A stretch of 64,000 bases of DNA from Cylindrotheca closterium (lineage: Eukaryota > Bacillariophyta > Bacillariophyceae > Bacillariales > Bacillariaceae), in contig CAKOGP040002103.1 of the NCBI GenBank assembly GCA_933822405.4, positions 159,328 through 223,327 of the forward strand, read 5' to 3'. Positions 9,666-20,847 of the stretch are shown in pieces. The translations under genes and the position numbers were made by a program. Below the pieces are notes generated by a model, which was not told where the DNA came from, made no database searches, and worked only from the letters and a program-made list of their open reading frames with translations. Numbering within the stretch: position 1 is the stretch's first letter; each line of letters starts with the position of its first letter.

Positions 9666-11690
9666 TCATATTGGACCTAGTGCATATCGTTCTTCTCCCC
9701 ACAGCTGTTCATCGGTACTCAGCCAGTCTTTCATACTGACCACAACAGTAGTGCCATCATTTTCTTCATCCACCATGGGTGTCGCTCCTCCTTTTCCTGC
9801 TGGTCGTGGGCTTGTCAACGTATCGTACTCTTCTTGCAGCGCCGTCATGGCAATGGTATCCACCTTTTTCCGCAATGCGTCATAATCCAATGGTGGCGGC
9901 ATAATGTCCACAGGTCCTCGCTTTTCCAATTGGGAAGCGGTCGGTTGCCCGCACGCCCGCAAAAAGGTGGTAGCATTTGGATTGGGAGGCAATGGAAGAC
10001 GGTCAATCATGATACGTCCACCTCGTCCCATCCGCGGTCGGTGACGATACCGAAAGGTGGGTTCTGGAAGGGAATCGACATAGGCAGTGACATGCGGAAC
10101 GGAATAGTCCCAGTCCATGACATATTGTTCCCGTGTTTCGAGGGGTTGCAAAAAGTTGGGCGCTGGTTCTCCATGGTTCTGTCCCGCAATGATTTTGGGA
10201 ATTGCATTGGTACCAGTGCCTTGCAAAAAGAGACCATTCGCGGAAGTTGTCGTCCCGTTGGATCCACTCATTGTGGTGGATGTCCGTCGGACCCGCCGAC
10301 CACCGTTCAAATCATACGGTAATTCCAACTTGAGCAATTCGTCCAACTCTTTCTTGCTCAAGGTATCCGATACCCGGGGTGCTCCACTCGTGTCGACGTA
10401 ATCGTATATCTTTTGCCGAAACCATTCTCGTTGGAGCAAAATAAAGGATTGATTGAGTTCTTCTCGCTTCTTGACGAGTTGCACCAGCTCTCGCAAATGT
10501 TCAAAATCTTGTTTCAAGAGTTGCATTTTGCGATAGGTATCCATATCATTTTGTCTCTTTTTCCGCAGCTTGTACTTTTCCTTTTCTCGGGGTCGAAATA
10601 CCAAATGAGGATTCGTATCATCTGACGAAGTCACGGGCCAGAATCTTCTTAACAAGGGTCGTTTGAGTTTGGACCGTTTCGAGACCCAATAATTGTAAAC
10701 ATCTTGGACGACATCTTTGATTTTGACGACTCCGGCAGTAGCTTTTACGGGATACATATGATATAGTTTGGGCAATCGTTCCAGAATAAGTTTTTCCGCA
10801 TGATCCTTGCGAATGATGGTATCAAAGGCAGTGGCCTTTTCCATGACATCAATCATAATCTCAAACATGAATAGCGGTAGTTCCATCGTTTTCTTGTGTT
10901 CGGGCTGTTTTTGTTGTTGTTCTGATTGCGGCGCTTGTTGCGTCTGTGTTTGCTCTCGTTGCTCCAAGCTTCGTTTGCGGGATTCACTTTCCTCACTATT
11001 TTGGGCACTATTTTGGGCTTTGGACGTAGTATCATTGGTAGCATCATTCGTAGCAGTATCATTGTCGACTTTCATTGCCTCCTCTACTGCTGCTTTTACT
11101 TCCGGTATCACCTTTGCTTCTACTTCCTCTACAACGACTGCTGGTGGTACTGGTTCTGGAATGGATCCCCCAAACTTGGCATTGTTGATGAGCCATACTT
11201 CATCTTCGGCATCCATGACATATTCCGTTTTTTCAAATAGTTCTTGCGCCGATGGCTTTTGATATCGCACAAAGGACAAGGGAGCTTTGTAGGTGGCGCT
11301 AATATCCGTCTTGTACGACTTGACATCTTTGATTTTGGGAACGGGAATGTCGCCTTTTTGCTTTTTGACTTTTAGATGAGGCGTCTATGTACAGTATGCA
11401 AGTTGAAAAAAGCGCATGGAACAACGTGATGAGATGGATGGATGGATGGATGGATGGATGGATGCATGCATCATGAAACAATCATGTCATGGTACATTCC
11501 GATAGACGCAACAAAAAATGATTCCATTGACACTCACCGATGCGCCTGCCGCCAAGTGCAGATCCGAAATGGATTTCGTATTGCCCTCCCCATCTTCATA
11601 CGTCAAGACGTCAGTCGACTTTCGGATCACGGCCACCTTTTTGTACACATTGAGGGCCGCTACGCCATTCATGGTATTGCTGGACGCCAT
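9666..11690 (-). CDS. EPL1: Enhancer of Polycomb-like protein EPL1 (2 exons)
   Basis: EPL1 is the scaffold of the Piccolo core of the NuA4 histone acetyltransferase complex. Exon 1 is 11690-11538 and exon 2 is 11384-9666 (minus), joined across a 153-bp GT-AG intron in phase 0; the product is 623 residues. After the junction the protein reads TPHLKVKKQKGDIPVPKI, giving the IPVP box typical of EPL proteins, then DAEDEVWL. The diagnostic EPc block lies further on: VYNYWVSKRSKLKRPLLRRF, PHLVFRPREKEKYKLRKKRQ, and a helix LLKQDFEHLRELVQLVKKRE. An acidic Gln-rich linker (KAVEEAMKVDND and on) separates the halves. The intron holds a GGAT-type microsatellite at about 11432-11464. Identification is strong for the family. 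Confidence 0.88.
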
Positions 11691-12276
11691 GTGATGAATG
11701 ATTAATTAGTTGCTCCTTTATTCAATACAGAATGCAATAGAATCAATACCGTGGGCAATGCGTCGCTTGTCACCACCTTTAGACGTGCTTGTTGCGTGAT
11801 GGGTGGTGACACATACAGAGGTGAGTGTGCTGTTGTTGTTTTGGTTGGCGGGTTGCTGTCATTATCAGGGGATAGAAAAGGGGGAATATAGTAACTTCCG
11901 ATCATCAAATCAAAAAAGCGAAACAAAAGAATTCGAGTCGAATGAATCAATCAATCATTATCGTCATCCATCTTCCGATTTAAAGCCGGCGCCCGCACTA
12001 TCGAAGTTACTTATGGATTTTCGTCCCCCTGTTGGCTCCGAATGACCAAAAATATTCATGCGCGCGTTGCCGTAGGAGATTCTGGCTCCAATTTCTTCCG
12101 TTTCCAGTGGTGTGCGTTTGTGTGTATCTCTTCTCTTTTAGTGTCGTAGTAGTATTAATAGTTATTGCACACGATTATTGCAATAGAAGAGCCAACAACT
12201 GCAAAACGGTAACAACGACAACATTATAATCATTATTGCAGTTGAAGAGAGAGCCTCTCTTCGCTGTTAAAGCCTC
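11691..12276. promoter_or_regulatory. Divergent promoter region of EPL1 and the Kir-type channel
   Basis: A head-to-head intergenic stretch of 586 bp. It shows an AATCAATCAATCA run near 11940-11955 but no clear TATA box placed for either gene. The open frames in it overlap each other on both strands and have no protein signature. Promoter function is inferred only from gene orientation. Confidence 0.4.
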
Positions 12277-14598
12277 ATGTCGAATCATAATCAAAACCAC
12301 AATAATTACATCAACCAGAGCAACCACAGCAATGAGAGTTTTGATAACAGTACCTTGGACTCTTACGGTTCTCTTCCGAGCCACACTCAGCCTCCCGGTG
12401 TCAACACGTATAGCAGACATGATTCTGAATTCTCTAGCTTGGGGTTTGAATGGTCCAGGAGAAGCGAAGACGGAGTAGATCAATCCACAAGGACCGATGG
12501 AGGGGATTCGGCCATTACGGCAAATGCCAACAATGTAACTCCTACCAACAACACGAGCAATCAAATCAATGCCCTCAACTCTATATCTACCTACAATCAC
12601 GCATACATTAAGAAAATGAGCGATCGAAACTCGAATACTACGGAATATATGGAAGAGCAAGAATCGAAAGACCAAGTGGTGCCGCTGGCCGAAGTGGGAC
12701 GGACCCTGTCTTCCAAATCCGTGAGCGGCGAATTGCGTCAGCGGAACCAAAAGCTGCAAGCCATGAAGAAAATGAAATCGGTCCAAGAGATTATGGAAAC
12801 TGCCAAACGATCCAACACTATTGATTTGGAAACGGGGAAGGAAGGAGGCTCACGGTCGCAATGTGCCATTATTCGAGAAGATTACGAACGGACACCCCAA
12901 AGTCGGAGGAGGCGGGGATACCGAAAGATTATCAAGTTCCTTACGAAACCCTTTCGGCCCAAGAAAACTGTCTCGTCGGGGCATCACCGAGGCAGGACAA
13001 AGCGCCAAAAGTATCGGGATGGCAATATCATTTCTCGCCGGACGGTGTCCGTTCCACAGGGCGATGACACACAATATCAAATATTCTCCATTGATGAATC
13101 TTTTGGCAAGGGATTGAAAGGAATTGCCAATGACCGGAGTGACCGGAACAAACTACTAGGATTGGTCAGTCCAGAAAAGATGGTGACTTCCTATCTTTTC
13201 TGGGCCTTTCGAAGTTCTTTTATTGCGGTTCTTATGTCTGCAGCTCTTTGGTTCGGGGTCATTACCTTTGCCTTTGGGGCTGTCATTTACTTTTTGGCAC
13301 ATCGGGCGCCCAAGTGTCTCTTTGTGGCGGGGAAAGATTTCGATGGACAATTCATGGATGCCTACTCGTTGAGCTGGACTACCTTTACTACTGTGGTAAG
13401 TACTATGCTCTTTTTTCTAACTATTGATTGATTGATTGCTGGATTGATTGCTGGATTGATTGCTCACCCCACTTGTTCTTTCTTTCTTTCTTTTTATCAA
13501 TTCCAGGGATACGGGGCTGTATTTCCAGGGACCACGGCAACTGCAGAAAATGTCAATCACTGTTGGGCAGTCACAATACTAGCGACGGTGGAAGCCTTTG
13601 TGGGCATTTTGTTTGCCTCCTTTTGGGGCGCCATTTTTCTATCCAAAGTGACCCGGGTTTCTTCTTCGGCGCAGGTTACCTTTTCCGACCCGGTCCTGAT
13701 TCGATTTGGAGAAGGAGTCAAGGGACACAATCCGAATGAGGAAGATTCGTCAGAGTCAGAGGAGGAACAAGATTTGCTGTCACCACATGACCATAACAGC
13801 ACCTATCCATGTCCTATACTGGAGTTTCGATTAATCAACAAATTGGCATCCCAAAGAAAGGGAGAAATCATTGATGCATCCTTGAATATGGTGGCGAGTG
13901 TGAACCCATCCCAAGTGCCAGACATGAATGCGGGTGGTGCCCGGAAAAAGAAAAAGGGGAAAAAGGGCAAGGGCCGCAAGACTGGCGGTGGGAATGGTGG
14001 AAGCCGAGGAAGCGTGGACGACTTTGAAAACCGTCCCAGTGAAGCCGAGTTGAGGAAATCGAGGCAAACGATACGGAAGATTTTAATCGGAGCTGATAAA
14101 TCCGGCGGAAACGAAGACAAGAATGACCCCAAGGCGGCCAACAGACGGGAATTTGCCAAACTCTATGTCGAATCCCAAGATCATCCCTTTTTCAAACGAG
14201 TCTGGGTGGCCCGTCACATTCTCGATCAAGAGTCACCTTTGTTGATCAATGACGCCAAAGAATTGATACGGCTCAATGGTGGTCGATGGCCTGCCGAATT
14301 GAACAATGCGTTGGCCGTCCGGGCCTGTGTCAAATTTGATTCCATTCTCGTATCCTTGAGTGGCACGAGTAATGCCGATGCCAATACGGTATACGCCCAA
14401 AAGATTTACGATTTTACAAATGTCGTGGTGGGCTACCGATTTTGCAATATACTGTACAGAGAAGTGGATGGAAGTTTGGGAGTCGATGCGAATTTGCTGA
14501 ATGATGTCATTGAACAGACGGGTGGTGGAGGTGAAGAGTTGGACCAGCGACAGCGATTTAGTTTTCGTCAATCCAAGATGGATATACTTATATTATAG
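12277..14598 (+). CDS. Inward-rectifier-type K+ channel (2 exons)
   Basis: A 736-residue Kir-like potassium channel of the plasma membrane or an endomembrane. Exons are 12277-13395 and 13507-14598 with a 111-bp GT-AG intron. The intron falls inside the selectivity filter: exon 1 ends in SWTTFTTV and exon 2 starts GYGAVFPG, so splicing restores TTVGYG. The order is: disordered Asn/Ser-rich N-terminus (1 to ~300), TM1 (~312-345), pore helix and filter (~360-378), TM2 (ILATVEAFVGILFASFWGAIF), then the cytosolic immunoglobulin-like domain (VTFSDPVLIRFGE, CPILEFRLINKLASQRKGEIIDA). The cytosolic domain is interrupted by a Lys/Gly-rich insert (RKKKKGKKGKGRK) and resumes with ILVSLSGTSNADANTVYAQK and VVGYRF. 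Gating ligand unknown. Confidence 0.85.
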
Positions 14599-15179
14599 CG
14601 ATGGAAATAGGAATGATGATAGAATACTTTTTAGGAAACAGCTACTGTACAATATTTGCATGCTCTACCTTTATGGCATTGAGCAACGTAGTAGTAATAG
14701 GCACTGAATGAAGTAGTAATAGAATTGGTTCTGGAAGTTGCAACTGACAAGTGAGGAGTCCCTGCTTTCTGCTGCGGGCGGTCAGTCAGTCTGTCGTCGA
14801 AACAGCGCTTTTGCCAGAGGCAAAAACCACGTCAGCAAAACAGTTGGAGTGACGAAGAAAGTCCGAAGAATGTGGGGTGAGTCAGAATTTTAGACCAATC
14901 AAAATCGAGCAGACACTCTGACCGCATAAACGCAAAAAAAGGACCTTCGAAAATCTGCTGTGCTATTGGCATGGAGTCTGTTCGAAGTCTTTTTTCCCCA
15001 CTTGACATGACTGACGATAGCATTCTTGGTAGTCAGCATTTGCGCAGACTGCAATAGCAAAACTGTCAAAGTCATAAATTTGTTGATTTCAGACAACAGC
15101 AACAGTCCACAAACAACGACACCTCCAAAGCCTTACATTACACCAAACCACATCAAACCACACCAAACCACATTACACA
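14599..15179. other. Intergenic upstream of the sigma factor
   Basis: No gene seen. The last 50 bases before the sigma-factor start are C/A-rich with repeated CACCAAACCACATCAAACC-type units, typical of a leader without secondary structure. Open frames on the minus strand (14832-15102) have no protein signature. Confidence 0.4.
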
Positions 15180-16622
15180 ATGAAGCGTTGCATTCGGGTT
15201 GCTTCTCTAACCAGCGTTGCTCTCTTGTCCACCAACTGCAATGCCATGCTCACTCCCACAACCACTCGAGAAAAGAAACTGGCTCCGTTGCCACGAACCG
15301 TTTCTGACATTCTGCCAAAGTCTTCCGAACGATCTCGCCTGGAAGAAACCTACTTTGAATCGGACGATGATCTGGGCTTTGAAGTGAATGCCTTTCAAGA
15401 GCTTCAAAACTCGGTCAGTTCCGAGATTTTGGATGAGGTGTTGCAAACTCAAATTGACCAAGCGTCCAAATACCCAGAACGATTTCTGGACGCTCACATG
15501 AAAGATGCAACTTTTATGGAAAAGGTTGCCATGTCTAGCATTCCCGAACAATTGCCAGGACCCGCCGTTAAGGCATTGAACAACAACAACAACCGACAAG
15601 AGGAGCAGCAGCAGTCCGAACAACCGAAGTCCAACAGGAACTTCTATGCGCAAGCGGGTTTGAAGTACAGCCTTGCCAAGGTGACACCTGAAGAAGAGAA
15701 AGAATTAGGAAAAATGATTCAAAAGGGTGTGAAATTGCATAAGATCCGTGCAGCATTTGAAGAAGAGCACGATCGCAAACCCACCAAGGCTGAGTGGAGC
15801 AAAGCCGCGGGACTTTCATCGGCCAAAGCCTTACGAATGGAAGTTGCCAACTACCGTCGCGCCAAGCAATTGTTGGTCTCGGCCAACATTGGTTTGGTCC
15901 ATGCGGTCATCAGGCCTCAGTACCAATCCCTCAAACAGCAAGCTGGATTGACTTATGATGAATTCATTCAAGAAGGAAGTTTGGGTTTGATTCGTGCGGC
16001 CGAACTCTTTGATCCCGAACGTGGTCTTCGGTTTTCCACCTACGCCACCATTTGGATCAAGGGTGCCTTGAGCAACTCGCACATTCAAGAACAAATCACG
16101 GTTCCATTGCGAGAGCGAGCCAAGTTCAACAAGATTCGCAAGGCCCAAGAAGAATTGACTGCTCTCAATGATGCAGAGCCTACCATTGAAGAAGTTGCAA
16201 ATCACTTGGGCATGTCCATTTCCGAGGTTGTGGAAACCAATCGACGATTCAAGTCGGCTCAACAAGTCTTGAGTCTGGACTACCAAACCACCAGCCAAAG
16301 TCGCAGTGGTGTCGAGTCTAGTACTTACAATAGACTCGAAAACGACAAGAACTTTCGTGCCGATGCGGATTTGGCGGAACGCACCCAGTTTCAGGCCGAT
16401 GTCGTCGCTGCCATGGCGGCCAACTTGAATGCCCGGGAGGCACGATTGTTACGTCTTCGCTACGGACTGGCGGGTGGCCATGCACGAACCCTCCGGGAAT
16501 GTGCTGAAGCCATGGGCATTAGTCAAACCTATGCCCAAAACATTAACAAGACATGCCTCAAGAAGCTCCGAGAGGCGGCGGAAGCGGATAGCTTGCTCGA
16601 GTACTTTCTCACCATTGCCTAA
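15180..16622 (+). CDS. Plastid-type RNA polymerase sigma-70 factor
   Basis: A 480-residue sigma factor. Region 2 spans ~225-303 with AKQLLVSANIGLVHAVIRP, then YDEFIQEGSLGLIRAAELFDPERG and RFSTYATIWIKGAL (2.3/2.4). Region 3 is ~311-360 (VPLRERAKFNKIRKAQEEL, then PTIEEVANHLGMSISEV). Region 4 is ~405-470, with the helix-turn-helix at TLRECAEAMGISQTYAQNIN. Nuclear sigma-70 genes in algae serve the plastid-encoded bacterial-type polymerase. The N-terminus MKRCIRVASLTSVALLSTNCNA looks like a signal peptide, as expected for entry to a secondary plastid, although the following residue is Met rather than the usual Phe. Region 2.4 differs from bacterial group 1 factors (WIKGALSNSHIQ), so promoter preference may differ. 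No intron. Confidence 0.9.
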   Translation: MKRCIRVASLTSVALLSTNCNAMLTPTTTREKKLAPLPRTVSDILPKSSERSRLEETYFESDDDLGFEVNAFQELQNSVSSEILDEVLQTQIDQASKYPERFLDAHMKDATFMEKVAMSSIPEQLPGPAVKALNNNNNRQEEQQQSEQPKSNRNFYAQAGLKYSLAKVTPEEEKELGKMIQKGVKLHKIRAAFEEEHDRKPTKAEWSKAAGLSSAKALRMEVANYRRAKQLLVSANIGLVHAVIRPQYQSLKQQAGLTYDEFIQEGSLGLIRAAELFDPERGLRFSTYATIWIKGALSNSHIQEQITVPLRERAKFNKIRKAQEELTALNDAEPTIEEVANHLGMSISEVVETNRRFKSAQQVLSLDYQTTSQSRSGVESSTYNRLENDKNFRADADLAERTQFQADVVAAMAANLNAREARLLRLRYGLAGGHARTLRECAEAMGISQTYAQNINKTCLKKLREAAEADSLLEYFLTIA

Positions 16623-16690
16623 ACTACCACTATATATACTGAAGGAATGCATTGGAGGAAATCAAACAATAGGACTGTATGTATACACAT
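16623..16690. other. 3' flank of the sigma factor gene
   Basis: Short AT-rich spacer with TATATATA at about 16630; nothing else supported. Confidence 0.3.
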
Positions 16691-17049
16691 CAAAGAATAC
16701 CAGACGACGAAAGGGAACAATCGCTACTACAAGAAGGGAATCATAGACTGTTAACTATAACACTGTTTCAATATTATCACGATGCTTTTGTTATGGCCGG
16801 ACGTTCCGGTCTTTTGCACGATGCTGCCTTGTTTGCCGAACGTCACTCCGAATTTTTACATTCCCTAAACCGATAAGAGGAAGCCGATTACCAGCGAAGT
16901 GAGTCCATTCGGTTTTACCAAGAATGGGGCGCCGAAGCAAAGGTGGAGCAAATGATGTTGGTCTTTCCCTCATCAGTGTCCTTACCTACCAAACAGTCCT
17001 CTTCGACTTTCCCTTTCTCATTCTCGTCCAAAACCTTGTCGACAGGATA
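16691..17049 (+). pseudogene. Decayed C-terminal tail of an AAA/TPR-type multidomain protein
   Basis: One reading frame runs from about 16691 to the TAG at 17047-17049, interrupted by a TAA at 16874-16876. Before the stop it reads TITLFQYYHDAFVMAGRSG, then LLHDAALFAERHSEFLHSLN. After it, in the same frame, it reads EEADYQRSESIRFYQEWGAE and AKVEQMM. This pattern (LHDAAL-x-ER-x-x-E, then A-x-Y, then YxEWGAxAKV) is the helical tail found in diatom and fungal proteins that join kinase, AAA ATPase and TPR-like domains. No upstream kinase or ATPase part remains; the frame is closed by TAG 9 bases before 16679. It is therefore read as an orphan fragment left by duplication or deletion. Confidence 0.6.
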
Positions 17050-17474
17050 GCGCTTCCCATACGTTTGATAATATAACTATTGTCATAAAAGGTAACATAT
17101 TGGGGATATGATTTTATTAGAATAAATTAAGAGCTAGAGTTCGGTAGATGGTTCCCTTACTTCCAACCTACAGTAGCCATTACTCTCAATTCAATTTCCA
17201 AAAAACGACATTTCTTTCATCCGGACTCTTTTTTTTAAAGCGCAAAAATGAAGCTCTGTGTCCTGTATTTCCATGTGCGAGTGAGTGAGTGCATCCGTCG
17301 TTTGCACATGATTTTCTTGTCACTCCCAAGATCGTTGCCATATTGGATGGCTCATAAACTCTACTAGAGCAATGCCACAGGGCAACTTGAACGCGACTAA
17401 AAAGTGATAGAGATCATTCTCATTGAGCGCATCATAGATCGCTTCAAAACTGATCCAAGAAGCAAACTCATGAA
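17050..17474. other. Intergenic 3' of SNF5
   Basis: AT-rich, no supported gene. It carries GTGAGTGAGTG at about 17278 and otherwise shows no repeats. Confidence 0.35.
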
Positions 17475-18113
17475 TCAATGACTTTTGGGCCGATGCTGTC
17501 CAACAATGTGCGCAATGGTCGAAATATAATCCTTGGTCTCCATCAACCAGGCTCCCTTACGAGGCGGTGTCACCATGGATCGATCCGCGGAGGTGTCCAT
17601 GGCCAATCCATGAATTTGTTCTAGAATCACGGTAGCAATCGAGACGACGGCTTCGTCAGGCAACTTCAATTCCTTGGCCATGTCCTCGCTGAAATCCAAG
17701 ACGCTCAATGGAACTTGGGGGTCCCACAAGAAATCCTCCTCAATGGTGATTCCATGCAAGACGAGACGAATGGAAATGGCTCTGGTTGTAGTCACCTTGG
17801 GGACATAGCCATCGACAACTCGCCAGAGTTGTTGCCGGAGTTGGTGTTCCAGCTTGGCTTGTAGTGACTCGGTCCACAATTCGAGTCGGCCCGTAAAATG
17901 CCGAATGGTCCGTCCCATACCATTGGTTTCACAATCACTCAATATCATATTCGCAAATAGTTGGACATTGTCTTCCACGCTCAACGACAAGGGCACCGAA
18001 AGTGGAATGGGCCAACAGGTGGGGTCAAACAACATGGTTTCCACCAACCGTAATGTCTTGTCATCAGATGAAACGTCAACGCGAATGGGAACTAAAGAGG
18101 ATGTCACATTCAT
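17475..18113 (-). CDS. SNF5: SNF5/SMARCB1/INI1-like chromatin remodelling subunit
   Basis: A compact 212-residue SNF5-domain protein, a core subunit of SWI/SNF-type remodelling complexes. It has two tandem SNF5 repeats: residues ~6-60 (LVPIRVDVSSDD, then FDPTCWPIPLSV and FANMILSDCE) and ~105-165 (ISIRLVLHGITIEEDFLWDP, then FSEDMAKELKLPDEAVVSIA). The repeat ending in DFLWDP followed by a P-x-x-FA/FS helix is characteristic. It lacks the winged-helix N-terminus of animal SMARCB1 and has only a short tail. The start at 18113 gives MNVTSSLVPIRV, directly before repeat 1. No intron. With EPL1 and DPY30 it is one of three chromatin-complex subunits in 30 kb; that may be coincidence. Confidence 0.82.
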   Translation of the reverse strand: MNVTSSLVPIRVDVSSDDKTLRLVETMLFDPTCWPIPLSVPLSLSVEDNVQLFANMILSDCETNGMGRTIRHFTGRLELWTESLQAKLEHQLRQQLWRVVDGYVPKVTTTRAISIRLVLHGITIEEDFLWDPQVPLSVLDFSEDMAKELKLPDEAVVSIATVILEQIHGLAMDTSADRSMVTPPRKGAWLMETKDYISTIAHIVGQHRPKSH

Positions 18114-18251
18114 TGTTGGTGTGTATTGGAATGCGGTGGGGTACTTGTATTAATCCTTCTATTTGTATTGGTCCTTTGTCATCCAGTACCGCAGGTACCG
18201 GTATGTATGCGTGAGGCAACGCATCATTGGGGTGACAAAAACTGAAGCTAT

Positions 18252-20140
18252 CTTAGTCGGTTTTTAAGTTGAAAATTTCTCTTGCACGTCCTCCGATGTC
18301 ATTTCAAAACCATCTCCAGCGTTTGGAACATTTCGTCTCACTGTTTCCGACATGTCATTTCTGGCTTCTTCAAAACGTCGTATAGCTTCAGTCGATTCCA
18401 CCTTGAATTGCTCCAAACCCCCACAAAATTACGTAAGACGGCTTCTGGGCTCTTCCTCATACTTCAATATCACCTCAACCGTCTTCTGATACGATTCGAG
18501 AGCTTCGTCCTCTTTGTCGCCAACCTCTTCAAGTGCATTTGCGAGTTTGAAGTAGGCTTCTCCTATGACAAAAACAGAGAAGTGTTCATGCAGTACTAGC
18601 TCCAGGGCCTTCCGGTACATAGCAACTACAGTACTTCGCTCTCCTTGCCTCCAAGGGCATCAACATAAGTACCGTAAGTCTCCGCCATATCTGGATGTTC
18701 ATGGTCAAATGTTTTCAACTGGAAATTTATCAGCCTTTTGTTTATTGTAACTGCTTCAATGTACTTTCGTTGACGTGTTAGGATACTTGCGATGTGCCTG
18801 TATGCCCATTCAATTGAGTAGCAATACACGAAAGGCTCATTCAAGTGTATCTCAATCGCTGATTCATACATCTCGACTGCTTCATCTTCATTGCCGCATA
18901 TGCTTCGAAGCGCATCTGCTGTATCGCTGTAGGCGCTTGCTCTATATGGATGCTCATGCCCAACTGTCCTCAATGATAGAGACTCCAGTACCTTGCGACG
19001 CAATTCTAACAACCATTGGTCGTCTCCAAAGTGAAAATCAAATTGCACAGCACAGATAATTCTCCTATAGGCGTCTAATGTAGCTTCATGATCTTGTCCA
19101 AAGATCTTTTCTCGAACTGAAAGCAATTTCTTGTACATTTTCGAAAGCTTCCTTCTTGTTTTGCTCTGACGTAAGGACTGTCATGCAAATCATTCAATAG
19201 AGCCTCCCGCGCCTTGTTAAACATTTTGGCTGCTTCGTCCTGATGGGAGTTCTCTGCTACAGCTTCGTGATTCTTTTCGCAAATCTTCAATCCGAATTCC
19301 AAGTGCTTTCTTCCTCATTTTGAGCGCTTTGCCATCATTTCGTTCCATAAAATCAATGTGTCCGGCAATATCGTCATACAAATCCGCCGCTTCGGTAGTG
19401 CCATGTCCAAGGTAGCTCAATCGCACCTCTAGCGCCTTTCTACGCATTTCGAGTTCTCCGTTGTCGTTATTGGAAGAAAAAAGAAGAGCGCTCGCCATTC
19501 GGTCGTATGCATCAGCTAGAGCTGCATGATCGTCACCATCAGCAGTCAACAATTGAATCTCCAGCAGTTCCCTATGCAATTTCAGTGATTCGTTTTCCTT
19601 CCGTTGAGATGCCAGGATATCTGCCAATCGAAGATATGCTCTCGTAACATATCAGGGCTCAATAGACGTTACCAAATTGATCTCAAGCACTAATTCATAC
19701 ATTTCATATGCTTCCTCGTGCCTTCCGTTCCTCCAGAAAAGGTCCGCTTTCTTCATGTAAACTTCTGCCGTGTCAGGGTGCTCGAATCGACCCCGGCACA
19801 CCACCTGATTCCTCTACATGGCATTTTACTTTTTCATGGCTTGGTCAAACGTGTCTGTGTCATTCACGGCAATGAGAGCGGCCGGTTCCTCTGTGTGAGG
19901 AGACGATGTTTCAGGACCGTCGTCGGGCGCTACGGAGCTAACGGTAGTCAGTTGCACTTCCAGAATTCTGCCCCGGTCTCTCGACAGCTCTCTCGTGTTG
20001 GATCGATGAAATGATCGTGCAATTGGCATTATAAGACATAGCACTGACAGGCAATTGATCATTTGATTCAATTGTTGGAAGAATCGAAACTCCTGTAGTG
20101 TCTGATGAAAAAACAGCACATTTCAATTGTGCAAGCAAAG
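18252..20140 (-). pseudogene. Decayed kinesin-light-chain-like TPR protein
   Basis: At least 1.8 kb of minus-strand TPR coding sequence with many breaks. The N-terminal part at ~20140-19830 ends ALIAVNDTDTFDQAMKK, followed in the same frame by TAA (19828-19826), TAG (19816-19814) and TGA (19654-19652). Between them it still reads RFEHPDTAEVYMKKADLFWR and HEEAYEMYELVLEINL. The core follows (19627-19217: LADILASQRKENESLKLHRE and ALEMRRKALEVRLSYLG). It then shifts frame (19302-19075), shifts back (19138-18626: YKKLLSVREKIFGQDHEATL, then HPDMAETYGTYVDAL) and shifts again (18620-18429: YFKLANALEEVGDKEDEALE). Helix pairs with HP-x-x-A spacing are typical of the KLC-type TPR family that is large in diatoms. 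The number of lesions argues for a true pseudogene. Confidence 0.75.
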
Positions 20141-20847
20141 TTGAATCTACTCAAACTTCAAGGTAGATCAGGCCTCACCAATCTCGAACGGTAAATCCAT
20201 TTCTATCGCTTGCTCTGTTGCAATCTTCCGATTGTCATGAATATGGCAACTTCGTCATGACATGTATGTGTCGAAAACTAACAAGAAAATGATTTTTTCT
20301 CTTGAGCTCCGTACCGTGTACAGACGGCACTTCCATAGTCCCCAATTTGACCAAGATTTGGTTTTTTCGCATCAATACAGTAACGCAGCACAATGACATT
20401 CTCCACAAAGCTAATGGCTTTCGCAATTTATGATGTTCTTCATGAAATCGATTGGGCAGCTATAAAGATAAGAAAGAACACACAGTAGATGTGCATTAGG
20501 CATGTCAACAATAGGTGCAATCTAATGCTGTTACTTCTGTTGGAATGCGAGACGACACCTGGTACCGGTACACGTGTACGTGTACACGTATCCGTACGTG
20601 CAGACGGAAAGCAATCCTCATTTGAATTGAATCAATCTTGATTCAATGATTGATTCATTCGATTTCCTTCTTTGCTTCGATGATGTTCGAAATCGTTCCA
20701 ACTGATGACTGCTTCTTTCGACTCCCACAACAATCGTCACAAAAAGAAGGCAAAATTCAACATGTTGCCTCATGCCGCTAGTTGGTCTCTCATTATATTT
20801 TTAAATCTATCATATCACGGATAAATAGATAATACCAACCAACCACG
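20141..20847. other. Intergenic upstream of the SDR gene, with a GTAC-rich palindromic patch
   Basis: No gene supported. At 20559-20602 it holds a dense run of GGTACCGGTAC, CACGTGTACGTGTACACG and similar overlapping palindromes; the same motif family recurs in other spacers of the window. AATCAATC and TTGATTC repeats surround 20630-20660. Confidence 0.45.

Noticed and set aside
20235..20426. 63-codon minus frame as a small gene
   Set aside because: No homology-like features, and it lies in AT-rich spacer between a pseudogene and a promoter.
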